Assembly: GCA_910584365.1 (NCBI GenBank)
Contig: CAJUAF010000002.1
Span: 124,001 to 188,000 of the forward strand
DNA length: 64,000 nucleotides
Reading direction: 5' to 3'
Source: an uncultured Muribaculaceae bacterium
GTDB lineage: Bacteria > Bacteroidota > Bacteroidia > Bacteroidales > Muribaculaceae
The notes below the pieces were generated by a model, which was not told the origin of the DNA, made no database searches, and saw only the letters and a program-made list of their open reading frames with translations. Made by a program: the position numbers and the translations under genes. Position 1 is the stretch's first letter, and every line of letters starts with the position of its first letter. This document shows positions 54,717-62,437 of the stretch, one piece after another.

Positions 54717-55285
54717 TGTTGCTCTATACGAGTCGCTTCCGGTTCGCTTGTTCGCGTTGCGCTCATCAACCGCATAGAGTTCACAAAATCCCCTAAGTTG
54801 CTTACGTTCGTTATGATAATAGCCAACGTCAGCAACTCGGACGGTTTAAGCGTATGGAAGAAAAGCCGGGTAAGGTCGCGTAGTGCCTTGCGGTCTTCCT
54901 TCCGGCGGTAGGTCGTGCCGTCGAAGGTCGCTATATAGTAGTCTTCGCCCAATACTGCGGTAGCCACGACTTCGGCGAGCTGCTTGGCTTCCTTGTTGGC
55001 TAAGGCGCGGGCGGTGCGTAGGTAGTCGTCGTCGCCTAACTTGGTTTCGTCTATCTCCATTTGAAGCCAAAGAAGGCTAAGGCGGTCTAAGGTGGCTAAG
55101 GTCGGTTCTTTGATGGTGTAAACCTTCGTTTCCGTTACCTTATCACGCCGACGGAAGAAGCCCCAAAAGCCGGGCTTCCGGGTGTAGTGCGTTATCTCCA
55201 CGTCGAACGTAACGCCTTCGCCTATCATCTTCCGCAGTTCGGTCTGCTCACGGGTAAGGGCTTCTAATTTTTCGTCCTGTGTCAT
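54710..55285 (-). CDS. Tail assembly chaperone (gpG-like)
   Basis: This 191-residue protein is mainly helical (KLEALTREQTELRKMIGEGV, ALANKEAKQLAEVVATAVLG, PSELLTLAIIITNVSNLGDF). It is encoded between the tail tube gene and the tape measure gene, the standard place for the chaperone that coats the tape measure during assembly. Its stop TAA is followed by an open -1 frame, treated separately. Family assignment rests on position and layout. Confidence 0.7.
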   Translation of the reverse strand: MTQDEKLEALTREQTELRKMIGEGVTFDVEITHYTRKPGFWGFFRRRDKVTETKVYTIKEPTLATLDRLSLLWLQMEIDETKLGDDDYLRTARALANKEAKQLAEVVATAVLGEDYYIATFDGTTYRRKEDRKALRDLTRLFFHTLKPSELLTLAIIITNVSNLGDFVNSMRLMSATRTSEPEATRIEQQG

Positions 55286-55358
55286 TGGTTGTAAATGTTA
55301 AGACGGCCCCGGAACTATGTAGCGGGGCCGTCCGGGTTGGTGGTTGTGGGTCGTCTTC

Positions 55359-55868
55359 TTAGCTCCCGGCAGGCGGGTTGACGTAGCCGACGTAAAGTTT
55401 TTTAAGGCTTGACGTGTTCGGCTTCATCACGGTGGCGGTTACTTCAAGAAGAAGCAGGCCCTTCTTGGAAAATTCGCCGTTGAACTTCGCCTTAATCTTG
55501 GCGCGGGGAACCTGGAACTTCAAGCCCTTACGCGGAAGAATGATAAGCGATTCTTCGACGTTCGCCGCTACGTCGGGGTAAGCCCAAATATTCGTAGCGA
55601 TTTCGCCGCCGAAAAGTCGTTTAAGGGTGTTAAGGTCGGGGTTCATAATCGAAAAGTTGAAGACAACTTTACCGAGTTTTTCGATGGTTTCGATGGGGTC
55701 GTCTTCTTCCTAGGCGTAAAACTCCGTTTCCTCTCCGTCTTCCTGCGACATCTTGGCGGTGTCTTGGTAGGTAAGTCCGTAGGGTGTGTAGCCCGTTTCG
55801 GTAAAGTTCGCCGTGGTCGGCTCGCCTTCCTTACCCAAAATTTTGGATAGTCCTAATGTTATTACCAT
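55359..55868 (-). pseudogene. Major tail tube protein, interrupted by an in-frame amber codon
   Basis: From the ATG at 55868 (MVITLGLSKILGKEGEP) the frame encodes 169 residues, but codon 53 is TAG (55712-55710), in ETEFYA-stop-EEDDPIETI. Without the stop the protein matches tail tube proteins of Bacteroidota siphoviruses in length and place. Residues 75-169 (MNPDLNTLKRLFGG onward) remain open and could only be made by reinitiation at 55646. The flanking reading frame is otherwise intact, so this is a single nonsense change, a readthrough site or a sequencing error. Confidence 0.8.
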
Positions 55869-55887
55869 AGGGTTCGGGGTTATTGGG

Positions 55888-56304
55888 TTAATGTATATTC
55901 CAGCTTATTCTCAAATTGCGGTAGTGCTGCTTTACCTCAATTTCTTTTATTGTCGTGTCGCTCTCTATCCAATATTCTAAGTCGTCCACGTTCTGCGCGT
56001 CTAAGTGTGCAAACAGGGCGTCGCCAATCATGCGTAAGCGTTCCCGGTCGGCTTTGCGCTGTTCCCGTCCGTGTATCTTTACCTTCTTGTCGGGGGCGAA
56101 GATATTTACGTTTGAGGTGCCTGTTTGCGGTTTTTCGCCTGTTACGGTTATAGTGTTTATTACTATGTCCTCGGCTTCGCTGTCGTCCGGGCGTTCGCCC
56201 TGCACGAATACGCCCCCGGAAATTTTGACCTTCCCGGAAGTAACGGCTTCCTTGACTATCTTGTAGAGGATGTCGTCGGTGTCTATGCTGCTGCAATGCT
56301 TCAC
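55888..56304 (-). CDS. Tail terminator-like protein
   Basis: This 138-residue protein starts at a GTG in a TAGTG overlap with the upstream gene. It lies between the HK97-gp10-like gene and the tail tube gene, where the tail terminator or tail completion protein is normally encoded. The alternating strand pattern (VKISGGVFVQ, DIVINTITVTGE, VNIFAPDKKVKI) fits such a small alpha/beta fold. The sequence alone does not prove the family. Confidence 0.6.
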   Translation of the reverse strand: MKHCSSIDTDDILYKIVKEAVTSGKVKISGGVFVQGERPDDSEAEDIVINTITVTGEKPQTGTSNVNIFAPDKKVKIHGREQRKADRERLRMIGDALFAHLDAQNVDDLEYWIESDTTIKEIEVKQHYRNLRISWNIH

Positions 56305-56765
56305 TACTTAAAGGCGTTTTGAACGTTTGTTACTAAGTCGGCTAACTCTTTGGCTATTTGTTTTTCGGCATACTTCTCGGCGGAAGTCAGGACGTCGCGG
56401 CCTTTGCTCTCGACGTGAACGGCGTAGTTCATACCCGCTACCACGACTAAGGCGTAGCCGTCGGTCTGACGGCTTCCAACTTGAAGGGCTAAACGCTGCC
56501 CTTCGTTAACTCCCGCGTGGCCGCCCTTGACTGCTCCGAAGGAAACATTTACGGGCTTGCCGTCCTTGACGACGACGTAGCCAATAGACGAGCGTAGGTT
56601 TCCCGTTTGGTCGTGAAAACCGCGCTCCGGGGGTATCAGCTTCGCCAACTTTACGGCTTCTTCTCCTACGCGGCAAAGGCTTTCTATTATCTGCCTTTCC
56701 ACTTCGGAGAGGAACGCCTTAAAGGTTTCGTCTAAGCTGCCCTTGAAGTTTGCTGTTATACCCAT
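56304..56765 (-). CDS. HK97 gp10-like head-tail joining protein
   Basis: This 153-residue protein has the gp10 pattern: an N-terminal helix (ETFKAFLSEVERQIIESLCR), a central GNLRSSIGYVVVKDGKPVNV and a C-terminal stretch (GMNYAVHVESKG) before a closing helix. It is thought to link head completion to the tail. Its stop codon is TAG, which shows that UAG is used as a stop by this phage. It overlaps the previous gene by 10 bases. Confidence 0.75.
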   Translation of the reverse strand: MGITANFKGSLDETFKAFLSEVERQIIESLCRVGEEAVKLAKLIPPERGFHDQTGNLRSSIGYVVVKDGKPVNVSFGAVKGGHAGVNEGQRLALQVGSRQTDGYALVVVAGMNYAVHVESKGRDVLTSAEKYAEKQIAKELADLVTNVQNAFK

Positions 56766-57154
56766 AGCCTACAATGAAGTCGCCCGTTATCGAATTTCAA
56801 GCATTCGCCAATAACTCTAACTATGCCTTCCGTTCGGGCTTCCTGTAACTTGGCGTCGGTAAGCTCGTCCGGCGTTAGTTCGCGGTCTGCCGCCGCTACC
56901 TCTACGCCTTCCGTTACGCGGGGCGTTCCCGCCGGAAGTTGTATAAGGGAAGCGAAGGTTATAAACCGGCCGTTCGCCGCCTGTACCTGTGTGCCTTTAC
57001 CGTTCGTTTCCTCCCGGCATGAAGCCCACAATTTCCACGCCGCGCCCGTAGTCTGCCAACTGCCGTTAGCGTCCTGCGTCGCTTCCGCGTCGCTTTGGCG
57101 GACGTAAAGGAAGTGAGGGTATTGGTGGTTTATAATCTCTTGAACTGCTACCAT
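56756..57154 (-). CDS. Head closure / head-tail adaptor protein
   Basis: This 132-residue mostly beta protein (HFLYVRQSDAEATQDANGSW, WKLWASCREETNG, VIGECLKFDNGRLHCRLWV) resembles the SPP1 gp16-like head closure proteins. Position right after the connector gene supports this. It begins with ATG inside the TGGTAG end of the upstream gene. Confidence 0.65.
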   Translation of the reverse strand: MVAVQEIINHQYPHFLYVRQSDAEATQDANGSWQTTGAAWKLWASCREETNGKGTQVQAANGRFITFASLIQLPAGTPRVTEGVEVAAADRELTPDELTDAKLQEARTEGIVRVIGECLKFDNGRLHCRLWV

Positions 57155-57459
57155 AGTCGGCTTCGGTTTCTTACCTTCGGCGCGTTGGCGGGGGTTAGCC
57201 CTATTTCGCCGCAGGTTTGGTTATACCAAAACTTTATAGCTTCCCAATTCCACGTTACAGAATAGCCGCCTTCGCTGACGTTCGCCAACGGGATAATAGA
57301 GCCGAACTCTTTGCAAAGGGCGGTTTTGGCTACCCTTACGTCTACGTCGGCGTCCGGGTCGGGAATTATCCCGACTTGGTTGGCTAATATCAGTTCCGCG
57401 TCGGCGTTGCTAATGCCGAAGCGGGCTACGGTGCGGTTAAGCCATTCTTTGTAGGTCAT
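57148..57459 (-). CDS. Head-tail connector protein
   Basis: This 103-residue helical protein (TYKEWLNRTVARFGISNADA, AKTALCKEFGSIIPL) is placed directly after the capsid gene, as are gp6/gp15-like connectors. The stop codon is TAG. It was recognised by position and helical character rather than by a strong motif. Confidence 0.6.
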   Translation of the reverse strand: MTYKEWLNRTVARFGISNADAELILANQVGIIPDPDADVDVRVAKTALCKEFGSIIPLANVSEGGYSVTWNWEAIKFWYNQTCGEIGLTPANAPKVRNRSRLW

Positions 57460-57521
57460 ATTCGGAAGGTTTTAGCCGGGAAGCCCAACGGAAGCCCCGG
57501 AAGGCTCCCCGGCTGTTAGGG

Positions 57522-58628
57522 TTAGTGGTTCCACGTATTCGCGTCGGTGGACATAAGCCACGAGTCGGAGGACGTTTCCCACGCGGGAAAGGCGTTAGCG
57601 ATGCCCATCGTAACTTCCTCTAACGGCTCTTCGTTAGCGAACTTCTTGATAAGGGTATGACCGTTAAGTGTCTTAATGGCTACTGAACCCTTTACGTTAA
57701 GGTCTGCCGGGCGTTTCCAATAGGTATGGCCCAAAACCTTAGACGCGCTGAACATTACCACGTTCGTAGCGAATGGGTTGCCGCTGAACGGGCGGCTACC
57801 GTCGCTAAGTTCGATTGTAATGTCTTGGTCGATAACGATTATTTGAAGTCCGTAAAGGTAGGAAAGTCCGCGAAGGGCGTTGTTTACCTGTTCGAGGCTC
57901 GGTGTCTGCTGTACGCCGAGGGCGTTGGCTGCGAAGGAAGCACAGGTTTTCTGCACTTCTTCCGTTTCCGTGAACTCGGCGAAGGTTTCCGTATTCATAA
58001 AGGCGTATTTAAGGGTTACGCCCTTTTTCTTCGCCTTCTTGCATACCGCCTTGAAGTCTTTGGTAATAGGACGGGCGGAAGAAGAATTAGCCCACGATGC
58101 GGATCCGGTTTGGAAGCCTAACTTTTGTTCGGCGGGGATAAGGTAGTCCACGTCGTATTCGGTAAGTACCGAAGTGTTGTTTTCGTTGGTAAGCGTAATT
58201 TTGCCGAGGGAAATGGACTGCAACGCTATCCACTCCAAACGGGCGGCTACGCCATCCCAACAAAACTTAGTGTCTTCCGCCCACGCTTCCACAAGTGCGC
58301 GAAGGTCGGGGTTCTGCGAAGTACGGGCTATCATAAGGTCGTACTCGTCCAGCTCGTCTTCGTTCTTGGTGCGCTTTATGGCAATTTTGGGGATATCGCC
58401 CTGAATACGGGCTATTGCCTCGCGGGTCTTTTTGTCAATTCGTGCGCCACGGGCTACGAGGTCGGCGGCTATCTTTAAGCCTACGCGGGTTTCCAACGCT
58501 TTCCACGTTAAGGAGTAATTCTCCTTCAACGGGAAAAGGGTTGGGTAGTAGAACGGTTTAAGGTCGTAGGTCTTTACTACGCCCGCCATGTCCTTCTCGT
58601 TAAGCCCCTGCATTAAAGTAGGTATCAT
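57522..58628 (-). CDS. Major capsid protein
   Basis: This 368-residue protein has the fold-pattern of the gpE/HK97-like capsid family: an N-terminal arm (FYYPTLFPLKENYSLTWKAL), a spine and A-domain with KYAFMNTETFAEFTETEEVQ, and LNVKGSVAIKTLNGHTLIKK near the end. It is encoded after scaffold and decoration genes, as expected. It forms the icosahedral shell. The N-terminus shows no obvious cleaved delta domain; a separate scaffold gene is present. Confidence 0.88.
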   Translation of the reverse strand: MIPTLMQGLNEKDMAGVVKTYDLKPFYYPTLFPLKENYSLTWKALETRVGLKIAADLVARGARIDKKTREAIARIQGDIPKIAIKRTKNEDELDEYDLMIARTSQNPDLRALVEAWAEDTKFCWDGVAARLEWIALQSISLGKITLTNENNTSVLTEYDVDYLIPAEQKLGFQTGSASWANSSSARPITKDFKAVCKKAKKKGVTLKYAFMNTETFAEFTETEEVQKTCASFAANALGVQQTPSLEQVNNALRGLSYLYGLQIIVIDQDITIELSDGSRPFSGNPFATNVVMFSASKVLGHTYWKRPADLNVKGSVAIKTLNGHTLIKKFANEEPLEEVTMGIANAFPAWETSSDSWLMSTDANTWNH

Positions 58629-58651
58629 AACTTTCTGCTGTGGGGTTAATG

Positions 58652-59236
58652 TTAAATGAATTTAAGGGTAGGAAGCGCGGCCTTAATATCGTCGCTGAGG
58701 GGCGGACATAGGGCGGCGCGGAACTGCCCGAAGGTTACGGCCACTACCGGGGTATTGGTAAGGGCTTCCACGGGGTAACTATCGCCGCAAGCGGCAAAAG
58801 GCGGATATTTGTAGGCGGAAACGGTCGCGCTTTCGGCTTTGGCCTGGGTAAGCGTTCCGCCGACGGGAATAGCCGCGCCGAGGGTCGTTCCTACGGTTAT
58901 GGTGTCGAATGTGGCCGGGGTGGTGTCGATGGCTGTAATAGCGTAAGACTTGGCCCCGGTCTTGAACATCACGAAGTCGCCTACCTTAAAGTGATGGCCT
59001 TTTGCTACCTTATAGTCGGTAGCGGTGGCGGTGGCTGCTTCTACAACTTCGGCGGTTTTGACGAGGTGGTAAAAGCCCGCTTCGTCCGGCGCAATAATCG
59101 CGCCTTCACGAAGGGGAACGCCGGGGATAAGGTCTGCAACGACTACGGTTACACCGTTAGGAATATCCGCCAAATTGTTGATACAGGCGTGGGCTGTACG
59201 CTCGTCCTGTTTGCGTTGGTATCGCATAAATCCCAT
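58652..59236 (-). CDS. Capsid decoration / head fibre-like protein
   Basis: This 194-residue protein is rich in beta strands and small residues (ATATATDYKVAKGHHFKVGD, ITVGTTLGAAIPVGGTLTQA). It lies between the scaffold-like gene and the capsid gene. Placement and composition resemble head decoration or head-fibre proteins of Bacteroides phages. It would bind the outside of the capsid. No catalytic motif. Confidence 0.6.
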   Translation of the reverse strand: MGFMRYQRKQDERTAHACINNLADIPNGVTVVVADLIPGVPLREGAIIAPDEAGFYHLVKTAEVVEAATATATDYKVAKGHHFKVGDFVMFKTGAKSYAITAIDTTPATFDTITVGTTLGAAIPVGGTLTQAKAESATVSAYKYPPFAACGDSYPVEALTNTPVVAVTFGQFRAALCPPLSDDIKAALPTLKFI

Positions 59237-59259
59237 TTTCGTGTCGTTTTAGGGGGTTG

Positions 59260-59982
59260 TTAAATCTCCTTCCCGGTAAGGGTCGGACTTGCTGAACTCT
59301 GCTGCGAAGCGATGTAGTCTGCGACGCCCGCGCTAATACCGTCTTTGTTCACGGCTCCAAAGATGGGCTTTTCGTGGTTGCGCAGCTCGTTGTCGCTCTG
59401 CTCCTGTGCTAAGGCGTCGATGTCGCCCTGCATCTCGGTTAAGTAGCCGTTAAAGTCTTCGTCGTCCTTGAAGGTGGTAGCGGCGCGGTCGAAGCTGCGT
59501 AACAGCATATCGCGTTGCTTGCCTTCAATCTTGGCGGCGTCCAACCTTGCTACAAATTGTTCGCGGCGGGTGGCTGTGGTCTTCTCGGCGCGTAGGCCGT
59601 CGTAGCCTTCGCGGATACTCTTGGTTTCCTCGCGTATAATAGCGCGGATAGCCTCGGCGGTCAATGCTCCACCCGTGGGCGGCGTTTCTTCTCCGGGCTT
59701 CGGGTCGCCGGGTGCTTCCTTCTCCTTGAAGTCGTACTTACGTCTAAGGCCGTCTTCGTGGGTCTTGTTGGCTTTGGCGATTTCGGCGTCGGTGGTTTTG
59801 CGCCAATCCGTTACGAACTTGCTAACTTTGTCGGCGGTAAGTTTACCTACGACTTCGTTCGCTTCTTCTTCGTTTGCTACCTGTACGCTGATGACAGCGG
59901 CCAACTGCTGCAAACCGTCTTTTCTCACGCCCGCAAACTTGCTTTGCAGTAGTGCTAAAATTGCTAATTGTAATTCGTCCAT
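59260..59982 (-). CDS. Scaffold-like head assembly protein
   Basis: This 240-residue protein is strongly charged and helical, with coiled-coil-like stretches (DAEIAKANKTHEDGLRRKYD, RAIIREETKSIREGYDGLRA) and a proline/glycine hinge (GDPKPGEETPPTGG). It is the first gene after a long non-coding stretch and is immediately upstream of the decoration and capsid genes. This fits a capsid scaffold. No protease motif is visible. It is transcribed from the promoter at 60013-60020. Confidence 0.65.
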   Translation of the reverse strand: MDELQLAILALLQSKFAGVRKDGLQQLAAVISVQVANEEEANEVVGKLTADKVSKFVTDWRKTTDAEIAKANKTHEDGLRRKYDFKEKEAPGDPKPGEETPPTGGALTAEAIRAIIREETKSIREGYDGLRAEKTTATRREQFVARLDAAKIEGKQRDMLLRSFDRAATTFKDDEDFNGYLTEMQGDIDALAQEQSDNELRNHEKPIFGAVNKDGISAGVADYIASQQSSASPTLTGKEI

Positions 59983-60012
59983 AAAAAATTTGTAGGGTTA
60001 CTTAATCAATGG

Positions 60013-60038
60013 CAAAGTTAGCGTATTACTTTAATACG
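60013..60038 (-). promoter_or_regulatory. Promoter of the head-gene operon with palindrome
   Basis: The -7 box TAACTTTG (60020-60013, minus strand) is followed upstream, after one base, by the perfect palindrome CGTATTA-CTT-TAATACG (60022-60038). The palindrome lies in the -7/-33 spacer, where an activator or repressor could act. A one-mismatch copy occurs at the DGR promoter. Confidence 0.7.
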
Positions 60039-60143
60039 GGTTCAATAATAGGAAGGCAAACACTTCGCCGAAACTTCCTACGGCTTCCGTGCTTGCCATA
60101 CACTTTGTTAGGGTTTAATGTGCGAATTGTGAAAAATTTGGCG

Positions 60144-60151
60144 TAACTTTG
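60144..60151 (+). promoter_or_regulatory. -7 element for the accessory lipoprotein gene
   Basis: TAACTTTG followed by TAGCG matches TAnnTTTG and is the same word seen at the host pfp promoter. A transcript from here would have a leader of about 265 bases. Confidence 0.55.
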
Positions 60152-60419
60152 TAGCGTAGTCCGGGGAAAAATCCGGCTACTATCGAAGAAGCGATAGGTT
60201 CTTAGTATTTGAAAATCGCCAAATTACCAAATTACGAAGAATGAACCTAAGCGCGTGGCGTCGTATATCCATACCACGATATACAGACTAAGCGCGGCTA
60301 TACGGTTTGTTTTCGTTAGGCGTTTGGCGATGCCGCAAATACTCAAACCTATATAGTCCGCGCTTTTTCGTGCGTATAACCCGGCTACTTCGGGCGGTGG
60401 CTACAAAGTTACTAATTTT
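60152..60419 (+). other. Leader with possible RNA structure
   Basis: This non-coding stretch contains several inverted repeats: GTAGC with a GTCCGG/TCCGG arm pair (60152-60181), TATCG/CGATA around 60181-60196, and a distant pairing of AAGCGCGG (near 60291) with CCGCGCTTTTT (near 60360). A 16-codon open frame starts at 60241. It may regulate the lipoprotein gene or be a small RNA; I recognise no known family. Confidence 0.4.
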
Positions 60420-61076
60420 ATGAAGAAGTTGCTTTATCTGCTTCCCCTGTCTTTGGTCGTCGCCGGGTGTGTTGGCTCGACTTCGGGCGGCGGTTCGCCC
60501 TCTAACGAGGATTCCGTGGCTGTCAATGCTGAAACTCCACAACAGCGGACGGCGGCGTTAAAGCCGTTCTTTGACGACTTCGTTAAAAGCCATCCTAACC
60601 TACTGAACAATTCGCTAACTAAGGACGAAGGGGCTAAGGAACTGGCCGACGCCTTTTCTGCGTTGGCGTCTGCTGATTCGTTGGCGTGTATCTCGGACTT
60701 ACCACTAACCTACGAAATGATGCTGCCTTATCCGAACGGAACGGACTACGTTGTTAAGTTCGCTTATAGCGACTACCTCAACAAGGGAAGCCGGCCTACA
60801 ATTTCGGACGCCTACGAGGTCGGCTTTCAAGTATTCGCAAAGCTGCCCAAAGAGAAGGCTATCGCGTTAAAAGAAAATCGTAGCTACTACGTTACGGGGC
60901 GTTTTGTCGGTTATCTTACCCCGGCGAACTTTACGCTTCCTTCGGGCGGCGGGGCTACAGATGTGCCTTCTATCGGGGTTTGTTCCCGCCTGTCTTCTAC
61001 TGACCCGGAACGCCCGGACTTTGGGTTAGGTACGTTAATAGTCGAAGGGCTGACGTTTAGGAACGCCGGGCGATGA
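60420..61076 (+). CDS. Phage-encoded lipoprotein
   Basis: This 218-residue protein has a clear lipobox (PLSLVVAGC, cysteine at residue 17) and then a low-complexity serine/glycine linker, so it should be anchored to a host membrane. The rest (ALKPFFDDFVKSHPNLLNNS, YPNGTDYVVKFAYSDYLNKG, VSIGVCSRL-like ending) matches no family I know. It is encoded on the strand opposite to the late genes, as lysogenic-conversion or superinfection-exclusion genes often are. Exclusion at the surface is an inference. Confidence 0.75.
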   Translation: MKKLLYLLPLSLVVAGCVGSTSGGGSPSNEDSVAVNAETPQQRTAALKPFFDDFVKSHPNLLNNSLTKDEGAKELADAFSALASADSLACISDLPLTYEMMLPYPNGTDYVVKFAYSDYLNKGSRPTISDAYEVGFQVFAKLPKEKAIALKENRSYYVTGRFVGYLTPANFTLPSGGGATDVPSIGVCSRLSSTDPERPDFGLGTLIVEGLTFRNAGR

Positions 61077-61318
61077 TGGAAGCTGCGCTTATATTCGCTG
61101 GGGTTCTTGTTGGCGGCTCGTTCCTGTTTATTGTGGTCGCCCTGCTGACGAAGCCCCGGCGTATGCGGAAGAAGGCACAGCGGGAAGCCGAAGCGCGGGC
61201 GAAGGAATTAGCCGACATCTACGGGCGTGTCGCTTGTACCCGCGTAAAATTGGGCGGTCTTGAACGTGCTACGCGAATACTTGAAGAAGCCCGGAAGAGG
61301 GACGACATACCAAAGTAA
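61073..61318 (+). CDS. Small single-helix membrane protein
   Basis: This 81-residue protein has one N-terminal membrane helix (ALIFAGVLVGGSFLFIVVAL) and then a basic, helical cytoplasmic part (RRMRKKAQREAEARAKELAD). Its ATG overlaps the lipoprotein stop (ATGATGG), implying coupled translation and perhaps joint function with the lipoprotein. Confidence 0.65.
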   Translation: MMEAALIFAGVLVGGSFLFIVVALLTKPRRMRKKAQREAEARAKELADIYGRVACTRVKLGGLERATRILEEARKRDDIPK

Positions 61319-61443
61319 TACGTTTGAGTAGTTTTTGCTATTGACTTTTTCGGTTGGTAACAATTAGTTACGCCCGTTCCACGTTATACGCTTACGGCTG
61401 TAACTCCGTGGGTATCGTATTCCCGTCCGGCGGTCGGTATTGA

Positions 61444-61475
61444 TTTGGAAGCCCCGCGTTATTGTGCTAACTTTG
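61444..61475 (+). promoter_or_regulatory. Promoter of the 61.5-62.4 kb gene group
   Basis: TTTG at 61444-61447 and TAACTTTG at 61468-61475 are 20 bases apart, an exact Bacteroidota promoter. The ATG at 61502 follows 26 bases downstream. Confidence 0.75.
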
Positions 61476-61501
61476 TGGCGAATAAATAACACTTTGCCAC
61501 A

Positions 61502-61726
61502 ATGGAAGAAAAACAATTAACCCCCGCCGAAGCGTTCTTTATGAAGAAGGCGGAATTTGAACACAGCATAACGGAAGCCGTTAAGAACTTCGCCGGGGCG
61601 TTTGCCACGGACGTAAAAATAGCGATCGCCGTTGAAGTACAGCCCGCCCTCGCTTCTTCCGGCGACGTCGTGGACTGCCGTATTAAAGGAGTTGAAATTG
61701 ATGCCAAATATAAACAAAATGCCTAA
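61502..61726 (+). CDS. Small hypothetical phage protein
   Basis: This 74-residue protein comprises an amphipathic helix (AEAFFMKKAEFEHSITEAVK) and a short beta part (VKIAIAVEVQPALASSGDVV). It lies right behind a strong promoter. Its end overlaps the start of the next gene. No family is recognised. Confidence 0.6.
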   Translation: MEEKQLTPAEAFFMKKAEFEHSITEAVKNFAGAFATDVKIAIAVEVQPALASSGDVVDCRIKGVEIDAKYKQNA

Positions 61727-62129
61727 GCCGTTGCCTATATCTGACGCGCCCACCTTCGGGCCTATACCGTTCCCTTATTCCCCGGCACTCCGGGAAGTAA
61801 TGGCGGAAGTATCCCGTTCCGTCGAGCCTATGCTTGACGACTTGGTAGCGCGTTACGCTCCCACCAACGAAGGGCGCGTTACTATTGCCCTGTGCGACGT
61901 TAAGAACTCCCACGGACGCGCCCGGCGTGATGCGCTCCGTAGACTTGACCGGGTTGTTACCGAACTGTTCCCACCCGTCGAAGGTGCGCCGCTTCCTTCC
62001 GATGAACTGAACGGGAAGCCGGACGTTTTAGCCGGGGCCGCCTGTATCGGCTATGACTTCAACCCCGAAAGCAATACCTTCGGAATAGATTTTATTCCTT
62101 CGGCTTATGCTCCGTTCCACTCAAAATAA
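61701..62129 (+). CDS. Hypothetical phage protein
   Basis: This is 142 residues from the ATG at 61701, chosen because a strong Shine-Dalgarno AAAGGAG (61685-61691) lies 9 bases before it. That is unusual for Bacteroidota. The middle is helical and charged (VMAEVSRSVEPMLDDLVARY, HGRARRDALRRLDRVVTELF); the C-terminus ends in FGIDFIPSAYAPFHSK. No known domain recognised. Confidence 0.6.
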   Translation: MPNINKMPKPLPISDAPTFGPIPFPYSPALREVMAEVSRSVEPMLDDLVARYAPTNEGRVTIALCDVKNSHGRARRDALRRLDRVVTELFPPVEGAPLPSDELNGKPDVLAGAACIGYDFNPESNTFGIDFIPSAYAPFHSK

Positions 62130-62137
62130 CTAAGGCT

Positions 62138-62437
62138 ATGAAAATACCGCGTATCAATACCACGAAGGGCAAACAGCCCGTTACCGTCGTTCCCGATAAC
62201 GCCCTTGTCGAAGGCTTCCTTAACTCAGACGCCCCGGCGGAAGATATAGACGTCGTGCGGCTTCTTGAATATGCCGAGCCGGACGCCGAAAAGAACGGGG
62301 CTATTCTCCGGCAATGCTTGGAAGGAAAAGCCCGGCTTCTTTCTGTCTATCCCGGCAATAACGAAAAAGAACCCACGGGCGCGAAGTTCGTAGGTTCTAT
62401 TATGGACGGCGGCTTATACCTCGTTCCGCTTATTTAA
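62138..62437 (+). CDS. Hypothetical phage protein, convergent with the MuF gene
   Basis: This 99-residue acidic protein (AEDIDVVRLLEYAEPDAEKN) has a hydrophobic end (GSIMDGGLYLVPLI). It is the third gene from the 61468 promoter. Its last 8 bases overlap the 3' end of the MuF-metallopeptidase gene on the other strand. It is a candidate antitoxin or immunity factor only by position. Confidence 0.55.
   Translation: MKIPRINTTKGKQPVTVVPDNALVEGFLNSDAPAEDIDVVRLLEYAEPDAEKNGAILRQCLEGKARLLSVYPGNNEKEPTGAKFVGSIMDGGLYLVPLI

Noticed and set aside
55359..55868. Genetic-code change (UAG read as an amino acid) in the phage
   Set aside because: UAG terminates two neighbouring phage genes and is absent inside other long phage genes, so a single nonsense change or readthrough is more likely.
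61306..61322. A third copy of the palindromic operator (14 of 17 positions)
   Set aside because: It has three mismatches, mostly in one arm, and lies about 145 bases from the nearest promoter, so it may be chance.
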